Notes under the pieces: model-generated
What the model saw: the letters and a program-made list of their open reading frames with translations, nothing else
Databases searched by the model: none
What the model was told of the DNA's origin: nothing
Made by a program: the position numbers and the translations under genes
In this document: positions 44,604 through 54,000 of the stretch, piece by piece
How the letters are laid out: every line of letters starts with the position of its first letter
How positions within the stretch are numbered: position 1 is the first letter of the stretch
From: Peribacillus frigoritolerans
GTDB lineage: Bacteria > Bacillota > Bacilli > Bacillales > DSM-1321
NCBI RefSeq assembly: GCF_030676415.1
Contig: NZ_JAUUTW010000009.1
Coordinates: forward strand, 113,210-177,209
Direction: 5' to 3'
Length of the DNA: 64,000 nucleotides

Positions 44604-45182
44604 TCACCTTTGCAAAAAAGCTTCCAAATTCCTTTTCACACTGGGCCATTCATGCTCGAGAATACTGAAAACCACCGTGTTCCTTATCCTTCCATCTTGC
44701 AGTTTTTTCTCCATCCTCAAAATGCCTTCTTCGAGGGCGCCGAGCCTGGCTATTGCTGCACGCGATCTTTTGTTGCATTCGTCCGTCCTGAATTCAACCC
44801 GTTTCATCTGCCACTTTTCAAAAGCATGCTGCAATAGCAGGTACTTACATTCTGTGTTAATGGCTGTTCGCCATTTGTCGGGATGATACCAAGTCGCACC
44901 GATTTCCAAGGAATGATTATGAAATTGAATATTTCTTAAGCTCGTACTGCCAACTATCGAATCATCAGTCTGATCGATAACGACAAATGGATGGTGAAGT
45001 CCCTGTTCCCTTGCTCGAATGCCTTCCTTTACATAGGAGATCGCCTCTTCATATGACAAAATTTTTGTTGCGCTCCATTCCCATATTTCAGATGGCAGGG
45101 AAGCGGCGTAAAGCGGTTCGATATGATGGTCCATCATCGGGGTGAGTATTACGTGTTTCCCGAATAATTCGATATGCTCCAT
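44604..45182 (-). CDS. RimJ/RimL-type N-acetyltransferase
   Basis: The 192-residue GNAT protein belongs to the branch that acetylates ribosomal proteins or small molecules. Typical blocks are IELFGKHVILTPM (N-terminal strand), IVGSTSLRNI, EIGATWYHPDKWRTAINTE (motif A) and RVEFRTDECNKRSRAAIARLGA (motif B, as separate parts). GAGGAGG lies just before the ATG at 45182; the frame upstream lacks such a site. It diverges from the MocR regulator and is its likely target. Confidence 0.87.
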   Translation of the reverse strand: MEHIELFGKHVILTPMMDHHIEPLYAASLPSEIWEWSATKILSYEEAISYVKEGIRAREQGLHHPFVVIDQTDDSIVGSTSLRNIQFHNHSLEIGATWYHPDKWRTAINTECKYLLLQHAFEKWQMKRVEFRTDECNKRSRAAIARLGALEEGILRMEKKLQDGRIRNTVVFSILEHEWPSVKRNLEAFLQR

Positions 45183-45224
45183 AGTTACCTCCTCTTGATT
45201 GATATCTTCATTATAAAAATATTC

Positions 45225-45268
45225 TGGTCCTGCAATAAGGACCAATGCTGATATAATTTATGGTACCA
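45225..45268 (+). promoter_or_regulatory. operator and promoter between the acetyltransferase and MocR genes
   Basis: TGGTCC (45225-45230) and GGACCA (45239-45244) form a palindrome with an eight-base spacer. A TATAAT (45252-45257) for the MocR gene follows, then a second small palindrome TGGTACCA (45261-45268). This is a likely autoregulatory site. Confidence 0.55.
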
Positions 45269-45285
45269 GTTTGAAGGAGGACCAA

Positions 45286-46677
45286 ATGTTTGAAATCACT
45301 TTAAACTTAGATAAAACGAATAAAGAAGCTTTATATGTCCAATTGTATAAATACTTTATAAAGGAAATCCAGAATGGACAAATAAAGGCCGGAATGAAAC
45401 TGCCTTCTAAACGAAAACTAGCCGTGCATTTAGGGATAGGACTGAATACAGTGGATACGGCTTATCAGCAGTTGATGGCCGAAGGATATGTGGAAAGTCA
45501 ATTAAGGAAAGGTTATTACGTAGCCGATTTAGAACCGATCTCAGCTTTGAATGAACCGTTGCCTGTAACAGAAGGGATGATGGGCCCTCAGAATGAAAGA
45601 AAGGAGATAGATTACAATCATGGCAGGGTGGACGTGGATTCCTTCCCGCATGCCGTGTGGAAAAAATGCTTGAACAATACGTTGTATCTACAGGAAAGGG
45701 AAATGTTCATGAGCGGTGATCCTCAAGGGGAATGGGGGCTCCGGGCTGAGATCTCATCCTATCTATTTCAATCGAGAGGAGTTCGCTGCAGGGCTGATCA
45801 AATCATCATTGGGGCAGGTACCCAGTATTTCATCCATCTGCTGCGTTTACTTCTTGGTAATGAGCGGGTATTTGGGTTGGAAGACCCTGGCTTTCATCGG
45901 GTAAGGGAGGTACTGAGGTTGGAGGGAGCGGATATGGCATTCATACCCTTGGATGAAAGTGGAATGAGTGTGGACTCCTTGAAAGAGAGTGCAGCGAATA
46001 TTGCTTATGTCACTCCTTCCCACCAATTTCCTTCCGGTATGATCATGCCGATAACCAGAAGGATTGAATTGCTGAATTGGGCAGTGGAAAAAAAGGGTTA
46101 TATTATTGAAGACGATTATGACGGGGAATTCCGACATGCAGGAAAACCGATTCCGTCCTTGCAGGGGTTGGACACAAATGGAAGGGTCATCTACCTGGGC
46201 ACGTTTTCAAAGTCGCTCATCCCATCAATCAGGGTGGGATTCATGGTGTTACCCATGGAGTTGGCTTGCAGCTATCAGCAGAAGTTAATAGGATACAAAC
46301 AGACCGTTTCCAGACTGATTCAGGAAACGCTCTGTCTTTTCATGAAAAATGGACATTGGGAACGCCATCTGAATAAAATGCGAACGATTTATCGTAAAAA
46401 GAATAAGGTGCTGCTGAATGCAATTGAAGAGAGCTTCCATGATCGTGTAGCAGTAATCGGTGAAAAGTCAGGATTGCACGTTCTTTTAAAAGTAAAAAAC
46501 GGCAGCAGTGAGGCAGAGCTCATTCAAAAGGCTGCCAGTGTGGGGGTTAAAGTCCACCCAACATCGGTTTATCATACAGAGAATGTGAAAGATCCGACTA
46601 TTTTGATTGGGTACGGTGGTTTAACCGAAAGGGAAATCGAAGCAGGAATCCGGCTTTTAAAAAAGGCATGGCTCTAG
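45286..46677 (+). CDS. MocR/PdxR-type regulator (GntR helix-turn-helix plus aminotransferase domain)
   Basis: This 463-residue protein has an N-terminal GntR winged helix (residues about 10-75, KLPSKRKLAVHLGIGLNTVDTAYQQL as the recognition region, broken) fused to a fold-type I aminotransferase domain. The PLP Lys is expected at 309 in GTFSKSLIPSIRVGFM. Family members sense pyridoxal phosphate or GABA and control a nearby metabolic gene. GAAGGAGG lies before the ATG at 45286; a longer frame starts five codons earlier. The divergent acetyltransferase gene is the probable target. Confidence 0.9.
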   Translation: MFEITLNLDKTNKEALYVQLYKYFIKEIQNGQIKAGMKLPSKRKLAVHLGIGLNTVDTAYQQLMAEGYVESQLRKGYYVADLEPISALNEPLPVTEGMMGPQNERKEIDYNHGRVDVDSFPHAVWKKCLNNTLYLQEREMFMSGDPQGEWGLRAEISSYLFQSRGVRCRADQIIIGAGTQYFIHLLRLLLGNERVFGLEDPGFHRVREVLRLEGADMAFIPLDESGMSVDSLKESAANIAYVTPSHQFPSGMIMPITRRIELLNWAVEKKGYIIEDDYDGEFRHAGKPIPSLQGLDTNGRVIYLGTFSKSLIPSIRVGFMVLPMELACSYQQKLIGYKQTVSRLIQETLCLFMKNGHWERHLNKMRTIYRKKNKVLLNAIEESFHDRVAVIGEKSGLHVLLKVKNGSSEAELIQKAASVGVKVHPTSVYHTENVKDPTILIGYGGLTEREIEAGIRLLKKAWL

Positions 46678-46743
46678 CATGATCCGAAAGAGATAAGAAG
46701 GCATTGGTGAACCCTTATTCCTCAATAATATAAGATACCCATT

Positions 46744-47163
46744 TTAGTTTCTTATATTATTGAGGATTTTAAGGACCGTCTGGAAAAATATTTCCTGTTC
46801 TTCTTCAGTAATGCCTTCCAGGGCTTTTCCTTCGATTTTTTCTGCAATCTTAAGACATTTTGTATGTACCTCTTTGCCCCGGGGGGTCAGTTCGATTCGT
46901 TTTTCCTGTTCATCTTTTCCAGGAACTTGTTTAATCATATTATTCTGTTCCATGCTGTTGACCGAACGTGTGATGATAACACTATCTACATCCAAGTAGC
47001 TGCAAATATCGGGGATTGTGGAATATCCACAGTTCTTTAAGTAATTCAGGATTGTCCACTGATTATGGTAAATTTCAAGGGCTGTAATTTGTTCATTCAT
47101 TTTGCTGACTAATGATCTCGATACTTGTAAATATTGATGAAATAATTGAGTAGGGTTCGTCAT
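46744..47163 (-). CDS. MarR-family transcriptional regulator
   Basis: This 139-residue winged-helix protein has the core HTH region STIPDICSYLDVDSVIITRSVNSMEQNNMI (broken) and the wing with PGKDEQEKRIELTPRGKEV, the diagnostic D-x-R region of MarR. AAAGGAG stands six to seven bases before the ATG at 47163. An inverted repeat (TCCTCAATAATATAAGA and its complement) spans its 3' end but has no T-run. No target gene adjoins it, and its ligand is unknown. Confidence 0.88.
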   Translation of the reverse strand: MTNPTQLFHQYLQVSRSLVSKMNEQITALEIYHNQWTILNYLKNCGYSTIPDICSYLDVDSVIITRSVNSMEQNNMIKQVPGKDEQEKRIELTPRGKEVHTKCLKIAEKIEGKALEGITEEEQEIFFQTVLKILNNIRN

Positions 47164-47399
47164 ATGATTCTCCTTTATAATGGCCGACCAGTCCATTATA
47201 TTCTTTAATTCTTAAAAGTCTATTGTAAAGAATCATTTATTTCAGTCAATGTTTATTTTTGGAAGCCAAGCAGGAAAGGGAAAAATACTGGCAATATGAA
47301 TGAATTGAGGGAAAGCTCAGTCTTCCCAAATCATCAAAAAACAAGGGGGGAAGCATATGTACAATCACAAGAAGAACCTTAATATATGATGGAATATAT

Positions 47400-47585
47400 T
47401 TCAGACTATAGACAAATTCGAGAATTTGAGTTTGCCTACAGTTTTTTTATGGTTTGTCCATTTGGGCGTTTATTTCCGCTCCAGTTACTCGCTGTCCGCC
47501 GGGCGGTCCGCCCTCGGCTTGCGCCTGCGGGGTCTCCCTTGGACGCGCTTTTCCCGCAGGAGTCTCGTACCTTACTCTCCAAACA
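47400..47585 (+). repeat. GC-rich dispersed repeat, copy 1
   Basis: The element begins with an imperfect hairpin (TAGACAAATTC ... GAGTTTGCCTA) and T-run. It continues with a TGG-x-TTTCCGCTCC segment and a GC-rich palindromic core (CCGCCGGGCGG, GCCTGCGGGGTCTCCC, GCAGGAGTCTCGTACC). Related copies occur at the right end of the window. It lies in an intergenic gap with no gene of its own; the rest of 47197-47801 shows no convincing gene. Confidence 0.8.
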
Positions 47586-47801
47586 ACTTTGTTATAACAT
47601 TTAGTTAGAAACCATACCTGAGGAGTTGAAGGTGTTGCTTTGGGTCAGTTGGTGCCGGAACATCATTTAATGAAAGATACATTTTCCGAACCCCTTTTGT
47701 CTACAAACTGTAATATATGATGGCAAAAATTATTTTTTCCTTCAAATTGTCCAGAAGTGCCCCCGAGAATTGGAAAGCTGAATGCGATATATCCAGCAAA
47801 C

Positions 47802-47830
47802 AAAAACCAGCCTCTGAGTGGCTGGTTTTT
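47802..47830 (-). terminator. terminator of the small basic/acidic protein gene
   Basis: AAAAACCAGCC and GGCTGGTTTTT surround TCTGAGT. Confidence 0.88.
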
Positions 47831-47832
47831 GT

Positions 47833-48036
47833 TTAAACCCTCTCGCTGGTGGAGCGGTGTTTTGTTTCTTTTTTATTTCTTTCTTCTTGTCGTTCATATT
47901 TAATTTCATCAATTGGTAAATCATCAATGGGCATGACCACTTGATCACGTTCCAGCTGTTTTTCCTGATTCTTCTTGAATGCCTTGGATTTATCATTACG
48001 CTCCTCAAGATACTTTTCTTTATCTTTATTATCCAA
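47833..48036 (-). CDS. small charged protein of unknown function
   Basis: The 67-residue product has very many Lys and Glu (DNKDKEKYLEERNDKSK) and a central MPIDDLPIDEIKYERQEERN. It is predicted to be helical and soluble. A TTG start at 48036 has GGAGGG seven bases away; the ATG at 48051 overlaps that site. A terminator follows its stop. Family unknown. Confidence 0.6.
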   Translation of the reverse strand: MDNKDKEKYLEERNDKSKAFKKNQEKQLERDQVVMPIDDLPIDEIKYERQEERNKKETKHRSTSERV

Positions 48037-48164
48037 TGTCAATCCCTCCATCTCTTTGTATCTCTTTTTCCCCTTATTGAGAAAATAAAACGTATAAGCG
48101 AAATATATGTGACCCCATTTCATAAATATAAGGAGAACAAGAAAGTGCAAGGAGGGTTTGTTCA

Positions 48165-49208
48165 GTGAATGTCGCCGTCTTTTTCCGCTGGTTTTGGAGG
48201 GGTATTCTCCTTTTAGGCATATTAATCGTCATGCCCTATTCATGGGCTTTGATTTTAGCGTTGCTCACCGCCATTCTTTTGGATGGATTGGTCCGCATGA
48301 TTGGTGAAACGGCAAAGCTGCATCGGTTTTGGGCAGTATTGATTTCATTTGTTATATATGTAGGCGGGTTTATGAGCATCACTTATTTTTCCTTTTCGGT
48401 ATTAATCAAGAAGGTCATCGTCTATTCGGAAGAATTTCCTGGTTTCATACGTGAAGTGTATTTGACGGCTATATTGCCAGTCATTAGGCAATGGGAACGG
48501 TATTCCCAAACTTTGCCGCCAAATCTCATTCAATCAATAGAACAAACGATGGAAAAGGGAGTCAGGGCTCTGGAGGGGTTCACAGAGGGTTTTGTTCAGG
48601 ATATGGTTCAGTTCGTTACACTCATTCCGGGATTTTTCATTGACTTTTTAATTTATTTAATCGCATTATTCTTAATTAGTCTTGAATTGCCTAAGTTAAG
48701 AAAAAAGGCAGTCCTTTATTTAAAGTTATCCACCTATCAAAAGATTTCGCTAGTTTATCAAGATTTGAGTATGGCAGCCGTAGGATTCATCAAGGCACAA
48801 ATCCTGTTGAGTTTAATAACGTTCATCATGGCTTATGGAGGACTATGGTTGTTAAATGTGAAGTATACGATTCCATTGGCACTGTTAATAGTAGTTGTGG
48901 ACATTCTACCTATCTTGGGGACGGGATCTGTACTGGTTCCTTGGGCATTAATTGTTTGGGCTCAAGGAAACCATCATCTAGGTATTGGCCTAATCATCCT
49001 ATTCCTGGCCATTACCATCATAAGAAGGACCATCGAACCAAAAATCTATTCAGCAAATATGGGATTGAGCCCATTGGCATCATTGGTCAGTCTTTATTTA
49101 GGGTTTAAGATGCTTGGTTTCATTGGGCTTTTCCTTGGACCTTCGATACTGATTGTTTATGATACGTTAAAGAGGGCAGGTGTCATCAAAACCAATTTCA
49201 AAATATGA
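48165..49208 (+). CDS. AI-2E-family / YtvI-like membrane protein
   Basis: This 347-residue protein has about seven to eight hydrophobic helices and the family block FIKAQILLSLITFIMAYGGL; the C-terminal region carries IEPKIYSANMGLSPLASLVSLYLGFKMLGF, read in parts, and FLGPSILIVYDTL. The family includes sporulation membrane protein YtvI and the E. coli TqsA autoinducer exporter; the size and spacing match the YtvI branch. The start is GTG with AAGGAGGG upstream. The function is not established. Confidence 0.88.
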   Translation: MNVAVFFRWFWRGILLLGILIVMPYSWALILALLTAILLDGLVRMIGETAKLHRFWAVLISFVIYVGGFMSITYFSFSVLIKKVIVYSEEFPGFIREVYLTAILPVIRQWERYSQTLPPNLIQSIEQTMEKGVRALEGFTEGFVQDMVQFVTLIPGFFIDFLIYLIALFLISLELPKLRKKAVLYLKLSTYQKISLVYQDLSMAAVGFIKAQILLSLITFIMAYGGLWLLNVKYTIPLALLIVVVDILPILGTGSVLVPWALIVWAQGNHHLGIGLIILFLAITIIRRTIEPKIYSANMGLSPLASLVSLYLGFKMLGFIGLFLGPSILIVYDTLKRAGVIKTNFKI

Positions 49209-49215
49209 AAGATTA

Positions 49216-49365
49216 TTAGATGTTTTTTGCCTGATTTCTTAACTTTGACATATCTTTTACAGCTTTACCTTGACCGTTGCAATGATTGCAGTCCCGGGAA
49301 AAGAATTGCAGATAACGGGTTTTCCCTTTGCCTTTGCAGTGTTGGCAAATGGTTATGAGTTTCAT
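49216..49365 (-). CDS. small DnaJ-like zinc-finger protein
   Basis: The 49-residue product has two CxxCxGxG repeats (CQHCKGKGK and CNHCNGQGK), the zinc-binding units of DnaJ. GGAG/GAGG sites precede the ATG. It is basic and soluble. It may be a free-standing zinc-ribbon chaperone-like protein; the family cannot be named from so little. Confidence 0.75.
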   Translation of the reverse strand: MKLITICQHCKGKGKTRYLQFFSRDCNHCNGQGKAVKDMSKLRNQAKNI

Positions 49366-49511
49366 GATTCCTCACTCCTTCAAAAAGTATCGCTTTTTAA
49401 CAGTATGAAACAATAAAGGTAGAACTATACTTCATGTAATCATTCAATGTTACATGCAGCAGGTTTTATATAATATGTATTTATTTTATTTCATGTACCA
49501 GTCGGAACAAA

Positions 49512-49546
49512 AATAACCCCCGCTCCTATTAGGGACGGGGGTTATT
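49512..49546 (-). terminator. terminator of the first CNNM gene
   Basis: AATAACCCCCG and CGGGGGTTATT enclose 13 bases and lie directly beyond the stop codon. Confidence 0.85.
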
Positions 49547-49547
49547 A

Positions 49548-50900
49548 TCATGAAACGATTTCGGTTTGTGATATCATCGGGAATTCTTTCACTTCGGTTA
49601 CGACTTTTGCTGGTTTGTATATTTCAATATAACGAATATGGTGATCTTCCATTTCTTTTATCCTAAAGTTATAGGGACCATAAGTCAGGATATCACCTTG
49701 TTTGGCCTCGTAATTCTCGGTAAGGATCCACCCGCCCATCGTATCAATATCTTCATCATTGATATCCAATCCAAGTAAATCATTCATTTCACTGACTAAT
49801 ACCTTGGCATCGATGATATAGTGATCTTCTTTTAATTTGCGGACATCCGGCACTTCATCCAAGTCGAACTCATCGCGGATATCGCCAACGATTTCTTCAA
49901 GGATATCTTCAACGGTCACCAAACCTGACGTACCGCCGTATTCATCCATGAGGATAGCCATGTGGACCCGTTCCTTTTGCATTTTTAAAAGTAAATCGTG
50001 AATCGGGATACTGTCAATGACACGGATGATCGGACGAACATACCGGTTGATCGTTGACGCTGCCTGATTGTTCTTGTCTATCATTTCAGTGAATAGCTCT
50101 TTGATATTGACCATTCCGATAACATGATCCTTATCACCGTCAATGACAGGATATCTTGTAAAGTTCTCTTCCGCCATAACGGTGAAAAACTGCTGGATCG
50201 TATCATCTTTGGATACCGTTGCAATTTCTGTACGTGGAACCATGATTTCTTTTGCGATCCGATCATCGAATTCAAAAATTTTATTCACATATTTAAACTC
50301 TGATTGGTTAATTTCGCCACTTTTGTAGCTTTCGGAAACAATGATACGAAGCTCTTCTTCTGTATGAGCCAAATCATGTTCGGAAACTGCTTTTAATCCT
50401 AGCATTCTTGTAAGCGTCCTTGCAGAGCCATTCAGTACCCAGATGAATGGATACATGATTTTGTTAAAACCAATTAAAGGTTTCGAAACCAATAAAGTTA
50501 CTTGCTCCGCTTTTTGAATCGCTAATGTTTTTGGTGCCAATTCCCCAACAACCACATGAATGAAGGTAATGAAAGAAAAGGCAATTGCAACCGAGAGTGC
50601 ATGTGAAGCTGAATTAGGAAGATTCAATTGATTCAAGAGTGGGCGCAAAATGTTTTCAACTGTCGGTTCCCCAAGCACCCCAAGCCCTAGAGCGGTAACG
50701 GTAATTCCGAGCTGGCATGTTGAGAGGTATTCATCTAGGTTGGATATGACTTTCTTTGCTGAAAGAGCATTCGGCGTTCCTTCTTCAATTAATTGATCGA
50801 CCCTCGTGCTTCTCACTTTAACAATCGCAAACTCCGTAGCTACAAAAAATGCTGTTAAAGCAATTAAAATGGCAATAAGAACCAAGTTTATTATGTCCAA
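49548..50900 (-). CDS. CNNM/HlyC-CorC family transporter (hemolysin-III-like), paralogue 1
   Basis: This 450-residue membrane protein has an N-terminal DUF21/CNNM domain with four helices, a CBS pair ([15 protein letters not shown] as start, [21 protein letters not shown] in the second) and a C-terminal CorC-HlyC domain. Family members export or regulate Mg2+ (CorC/MpfA). It starts with TTG after GGGAG. A highly similar paralogue lies about 3 kb away in the same orientation. A further 600 bases upstream are without a gene. Confidence 0.92.
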   Translation of the reverse strand: MDIINLVLIAILIALTAFFVATEFAIVKVRSTRVDQLIEEGTPNALSAKKVISNLDEYLSTCQLGITVTALGLGVLGEPTVENILRPLLNQLNLPNSASHALSVAIAFSFITFIHVVVGELAPKTLAIQKAEQVTLLVSKPLIGFNKIMYPFIWVLNGSARTLTRMLGLKAVSEHDLAHTEEELRIIVSESYKSGEINQSEFKYVNKIFEFDDRIAKEIMVPRTEIATVSKDDTIQQFFTVMAEENFTRYPVIDGDKDHVIGMVNIKELFTEMIDKNNQAASTINRYVRPIIRVIDSIPIHDLLLKMQKERVHMAILMDEYGGTSGLVTVEDILEEIVGDIRDEFDLDEVPDVRKLKEDHYIIDAKVLVSEMNDLLGLDINDEDIDTMGGWILTENYEAKQGDILTYGPYNFRIKEMEDHHIRYIEIYKPAKVVTEVKEFPMISQTEIVS

Positions 50901-51506
50901 ATAGTCTCCCTTAACTCGCCTTCGAGACGAATAAGGAGTACACCTCCTACATTTTTAAAATATACAAGTATATTTTTTTTGCCGTGCTGAATATTTTCGG
51001 GATCCATTCAAAATGGCTGTGGTAATAGATGTGCAGCCGCTTGAACTCCCATTTCTTTTAGTGATGAAGAGAATAATAGTATATGCCGATTAGCGATGCG
51101 TAGACGGGAAATAGAAGAATTTCTGTCTGAAGGAGTGCAGCCATTTTCCAAAAGGATGCATATATCCGTTACGCAAAGCGGCGTCAGCCCGTCAAAACGA
51201 ACATTCTTTAATGCCCCATCAAATCACCTCAATCTAATTAATTTAAATACTTTCATTATAGAAAGAGTTAATCATTCAGTCAAACAGCTTACGGCACCAT
51301 AAATCCGGTAAATTGCTTGTAAAGGATTAGTTTGAGCTAATAATTAGCTGTTTTTGACTGTTTTAACTACTTTATTGTATCATATTATAGAATATTCAGA
51401 AAACTAAAGGTCGTTTCATAAAAAATTGATCAGTTTCATTATTTTTTGGATGGTTTAAACATATTCTATAAAAACCAAGACAAGTTTTAAATGCAGATTA
51501 AAGGGG
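50901..51506 (+). other. intergenic gap without a recognised gene
   Basis: The left part serves as leader of the CNNM gene. A 68-codon frame from 51096 has no ribosome binding site or known motif and is not taken as a gene. An AT-rich stretch (about 51350-51480) in front of the next gene holds probable promoter elements. No repeat or strong hairpin was seen. Confidence 0.4.
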
Positions 51507-52088
51507 GTGGCAGCCATTAAAATCATGGAAAGGATGGCAGCGATCATTGCCGGCAGCATGCTTGTAGGTGTGGGAATCAATTTTTTTCTGATACCTTATC
51601 ATTTATTGGATGGTGGCATGATAGGGATTGGGCTGATTTTTCATTACTATATAGGACTTCCAACAGGACTGGGTGTGATTTTGAGCAGCATTCCATTATA
51701 TATATATGCTTGGTACTTTGAAAAAAAGTTATTTCTGAACAGCTTGCATGGCTTGCTTTTTTCCTCATTATGCATCGATATTTTTTCCGACGCTGTCATC
51801 GGATGGAATCTTCCCATTTATGTAAGTGCGATAATCGGGGGAGGGTTGATTGGACTTGGTATCGGCTTGATGCTTCGGTATGGGACCTCTACAGGCGGAA
51901 CGGATATGTTGGCACAGATCCTTTCCAGGAAGAGTGGACTTAATGTAGGTTTGCTGATTTTTTTCATTGATGGATGTGTACTGCTTTGCGGATTGAGCGT
52001 GGTGGGGACTTCAATCTTTTTATATTCATTTTTAACGATCATCGCGGTAGCCATGCTGACTTCAGTCACCGTGATGCGAACTATTTGA
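51507..52088 (+). CDS. YitT-family membrane protein lacking the DUF2179 domain
   Basis: This membrane protein of about 190 residues has five to six helices. Blocks VGVGINFFLIPYHLLDGGMIGIG and GTSTGGTDMLAQIL (typical of YitT) are present, but the cytoplasmic DUF2179 domain that makes full YitT proteins about 285 residues is missing. Short forms are known. The start is uncertain: GTG at 51507 is too near AAGGGG, the ATG at 51525 too far; the ATT between would have good spacing. Function unknown. Confidence 0.85.
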   Translation: MAAIKIMERMAAIIAGSMLVGVGINFFLIPYHLLDGGMIGIGLIFHYYIGLPTGLGVILSSIPLYIYAWYFEKKLFLNSLHGLLFSSLCIDIFSDAVIGWNLPIYVSAIIGGGLIGLGIGLMLRYGTSTGGTDMLAQILSRKSGLNVGLLIFFIDGCVLLCGLSVVGTSIFLYSFLTIIAVAMLTSVTVMRTI

Positions 52089-52182
52089 TGTTGAATTATG
52101 TATAAAAATCTGAAAAAAGGAAAGGATGGGCAATATGAAAAGGACAGATTTTTAGTCTAATAAATAGTAAAGGGAAGTTCAT

Positions 52183-52896
52183 ATGAAAAAACTATATATG
52201 TGTACTGCGTTGTTAGTTATGCTGGCAGGGTGTCAAGAGTCTGAAATGCCAGAGGATAAAGAAGTGAACAGTGCTGTTCCAGAATCGATGGATGCATCCA
52301 TTGTCATTAAAGGGAAATTGGAGCCTGGAAAAGAAGTCATTCTTGAAACGACAGTGAAACAGGGAAGCCAATTGGTGAATGAAGCAGATGAGGTACTGTT
52401 TGAAGTGAGAAAGTCCGGACAGGATAAACGGGAAATGCTTGAAGCAAAGAATACTGGAAGTGGCATGTATCAAGTGATGCATACTTTTGAAGAACAAGGC
52501 AAATATATTGTAGTCTCCCATGTAACGGCCAAAGGCCTTCATGCAATGCCTGAAAAAGAAGTTGTCGTTCCAGAACATGAAAGTGAAGGTGCATCGGTAC
52601 ATCCTAGTACGGATGTATCCATCGAGTTTCAAAGTAACCCTGTAAAGGCAGGAAACAGTACAAACTTTGAAGCGACCGTTGAATTGAATGGGAAGCCACT
52701 GACAAATGCAGATGTGAATTTCGAGGTGTGGAAGGAAGGCAGCGAGGAGAGTCATTTCACCAAAGCTGAAGAAAATGGAAATGGAACATATCTAAATAAG
52801 GTATCTTTCGAAGAATCTGGAACCTATAAGGTGCAGGTACATGTTGAAAAAGACGAAGTGCATGAACACCAACTGCAAACGATTCAAGTCAATTGA
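52183..52896 (+). CDS. lipoprotein with two YtkA-like domains
   Basis: This 237-residue exported lipoprotein has a signal peptide with lipobox LAGC near residue 17, followed by two YtkA/FixH-like Ig-type beta domains (residues about 40-125 and 145-235). Each has a FEVRKSG/FEVWKEG strand and a GxYQV/GTYKV strand. The duplicated pattern suggests internal gene duplication. AAGGGAAG precedes the ATG. Such proteins are found at the outer face of the membrane; the ligand is unknown, though histidines in the linker hint at metal contact. Confidence 0.85.
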   Translation: MKKLYMCTALLVMLAGCQESEMPEDKEVNSAVPESMDASIVIKGKLEPGKEVILETTVKQGSQLVNEADEVLFEVRKSGQDKREMLEAKNTGSGMYQVMHTFEEQGKYIVVSHVTAKGLHAMPEKEVVVPEHESEGASVHPSTDVSIEFQSNPVKAGNSTNFEATVELNGKPLTNADVNFEVWKEGSEESHFTKAEENGNGTYLNKVSFEESGTYKVQVHVEKDEVHEHQLQTIQVN

Positions 52897-52988
52897 TTGT
52901 TTTTTTGATCGAATTGTTTAAACAGGTTTTATCCTTTCGTTAAATGGGAAGTTAAAGGATAACGGTACAGCAGAAAGGGAGGGTAAGC

Positions 52989-53153
52989 ATGAATAATCAA
53001 ATAATCAACAAGTATAAAGATCTCGGGATTCATATTGAAAAAACGAAATCACGCCAGGAGATTTTCACTAATGTTTCACAAAATGATTCATCCTTACTCA
53101 CCACAGCTGTTTTTTCTCAATTTCCCCAAAATCGGGAGCTAAAAGAATATTGA
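52989..53153 (+). CDS. small soluble protein of unknown function
   Basis: The 54-residue product (MNNQIINKYKDLGIHIEKTK...) is polar, has no Cys and shows no known motif. GGGAGGG lies six bases before the ATG, and a terminator follows the stop, so translation is likely. It stands between the lipoprotein and DedA genes in the same direction. Confidence 0.65.
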   Translation: MNNQIINKYKDLGIHIEKTKSRQEIFTNVSQNDSSLLTTAVFSQFPQNRELKEY

Positions 53154-53160
53154 TGCAATG

Positions 53161-53192
53161 AGACCGGAGTACATATCAGCTGGTCTTTTTTT
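53161..53192 (+). terminator. terminator of the small gene
   Basis: AGACCGG pairs with GCTGGTCT around 11 bases and is followed by seven T. Confidence 0.78.
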
Positions 53193-53312
53193 GTGCATTC
53201 TAAAAGGGATACAAAGTGAAACTGGATATAAAAAATCGAATAGAACGTTATGAGCTGAAATAGGATAGAAGGACAAACAATTTGCAATTAGCGGTAAGGG
53301 GAGTCCGATAGC

Positions 53313-53945
53313 ATGATATCACAGCTTATAATGACGATATTAAATTGGTTTGCGGAAATGGGTTATATGGGGATTTTATTGGGACTGATGGTTGAAATCA
53401 TCCCGAGTGAGCTTGTTCTCGGATACGGTGGTTATGTGGTCGGCCAGGGGAAAATGAATTTTTGGGGAGCTGTTCTTGCAGGTGTGGCAGGAGGGACGAT
53501 GGCACAACTATTTCTCTATTGGGCTGGTTATTATGGAGGACGGCCCTTTCTCTTGAAGTATGGAAAATATATTTTAATTAAAGAAAATCATATTGTACAT
53601 GCTGAAGAATGGTTTCAACGGTATGGTGTAGGCGTGATTTTTACGGCTCGATTCATTCCAGTGGTTCGCCATGCTATCTCCATCCCTGCCGGAATTGCGA
53701 GGATGTCCGTATGGAAGTTTATATTTTATACGGTTGCGGCTGTCATACCTTGGACCATATTGTTCCTGACCTTAGGAAGGATCCTCGGCGAGAATTGGCA
53801 GCAAATCCGGGAAATAACTGAACCTTATCTAATTCCGGCTGCTGGTTTTTCCTTAATCTTTATCATGCTGTATATCTTATGGAAAAAAAAGAGCACACCT
53901 CCAATCGTAACGGTCAAAAAAATGGGACGGTTTCCCGATAAATGA
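53313..53945 (+). CDS. DedA-family membrane protein
   Basis: This 210-residue protein has the DedA/SNARE-associated architecture: two half-helices and several membrane spans, with EIIPSELVLGYGGY and FTARFIPVVRHAISIPAGIARM, the latter carrying the conserved FxRxxPxxR region. The family includes flippases such as the undecaprenyl phosphate carrier UptA. The ATG (53313) follows AAGGGGAG. Its substrate is not defined here. Confidence 0.9.
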   Translation: MISQLIMTILNWFAEMGYMGILLGLMVEIIPSELVLGYGGYVVGQGKMNFWGAVLAGVAGGTMAQLFLYWAGYYGGRPFLLKYGKYILIKENHIVHAEEWFQRYGVGVIFTARFIPVVRHAISIPAGIARMSVWKFIFYTVAAVIPWTILFLTLGRILGENWQQIREITEPYLIPAAGFSLIFIMLYILWKKKSTPPIVTVKKMGRFPDK

Positions 53946-53955
53946 ACAAATCGAA

Positions 53956-53996
53956 AAAACAGCCACGTAAAATCACCTTTTACGTGGCTGTTTTTA
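53956..53996 (+). terminator. bidirectional terminator between DedA and CNNM 2
   Basis: AAACAGCCACGTAAAA and TTTTACGTGGCTGTTT are perfect complements around five bases. Confidence 0.9.
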
Positions 53997-54000
53997 ATCA

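Noticed and set aside
46722..46762. large inverted repeat at the 3' end of the MarR gene taken as a terminator
   Set aside because: No T-run follows on either strand, and half of it is MarR coding sequence.
51096..51302. 68-codon plus-strand frame
   Set aside because: No ribosome binding site, no motif, in a gap where no other sign of a gene exists.
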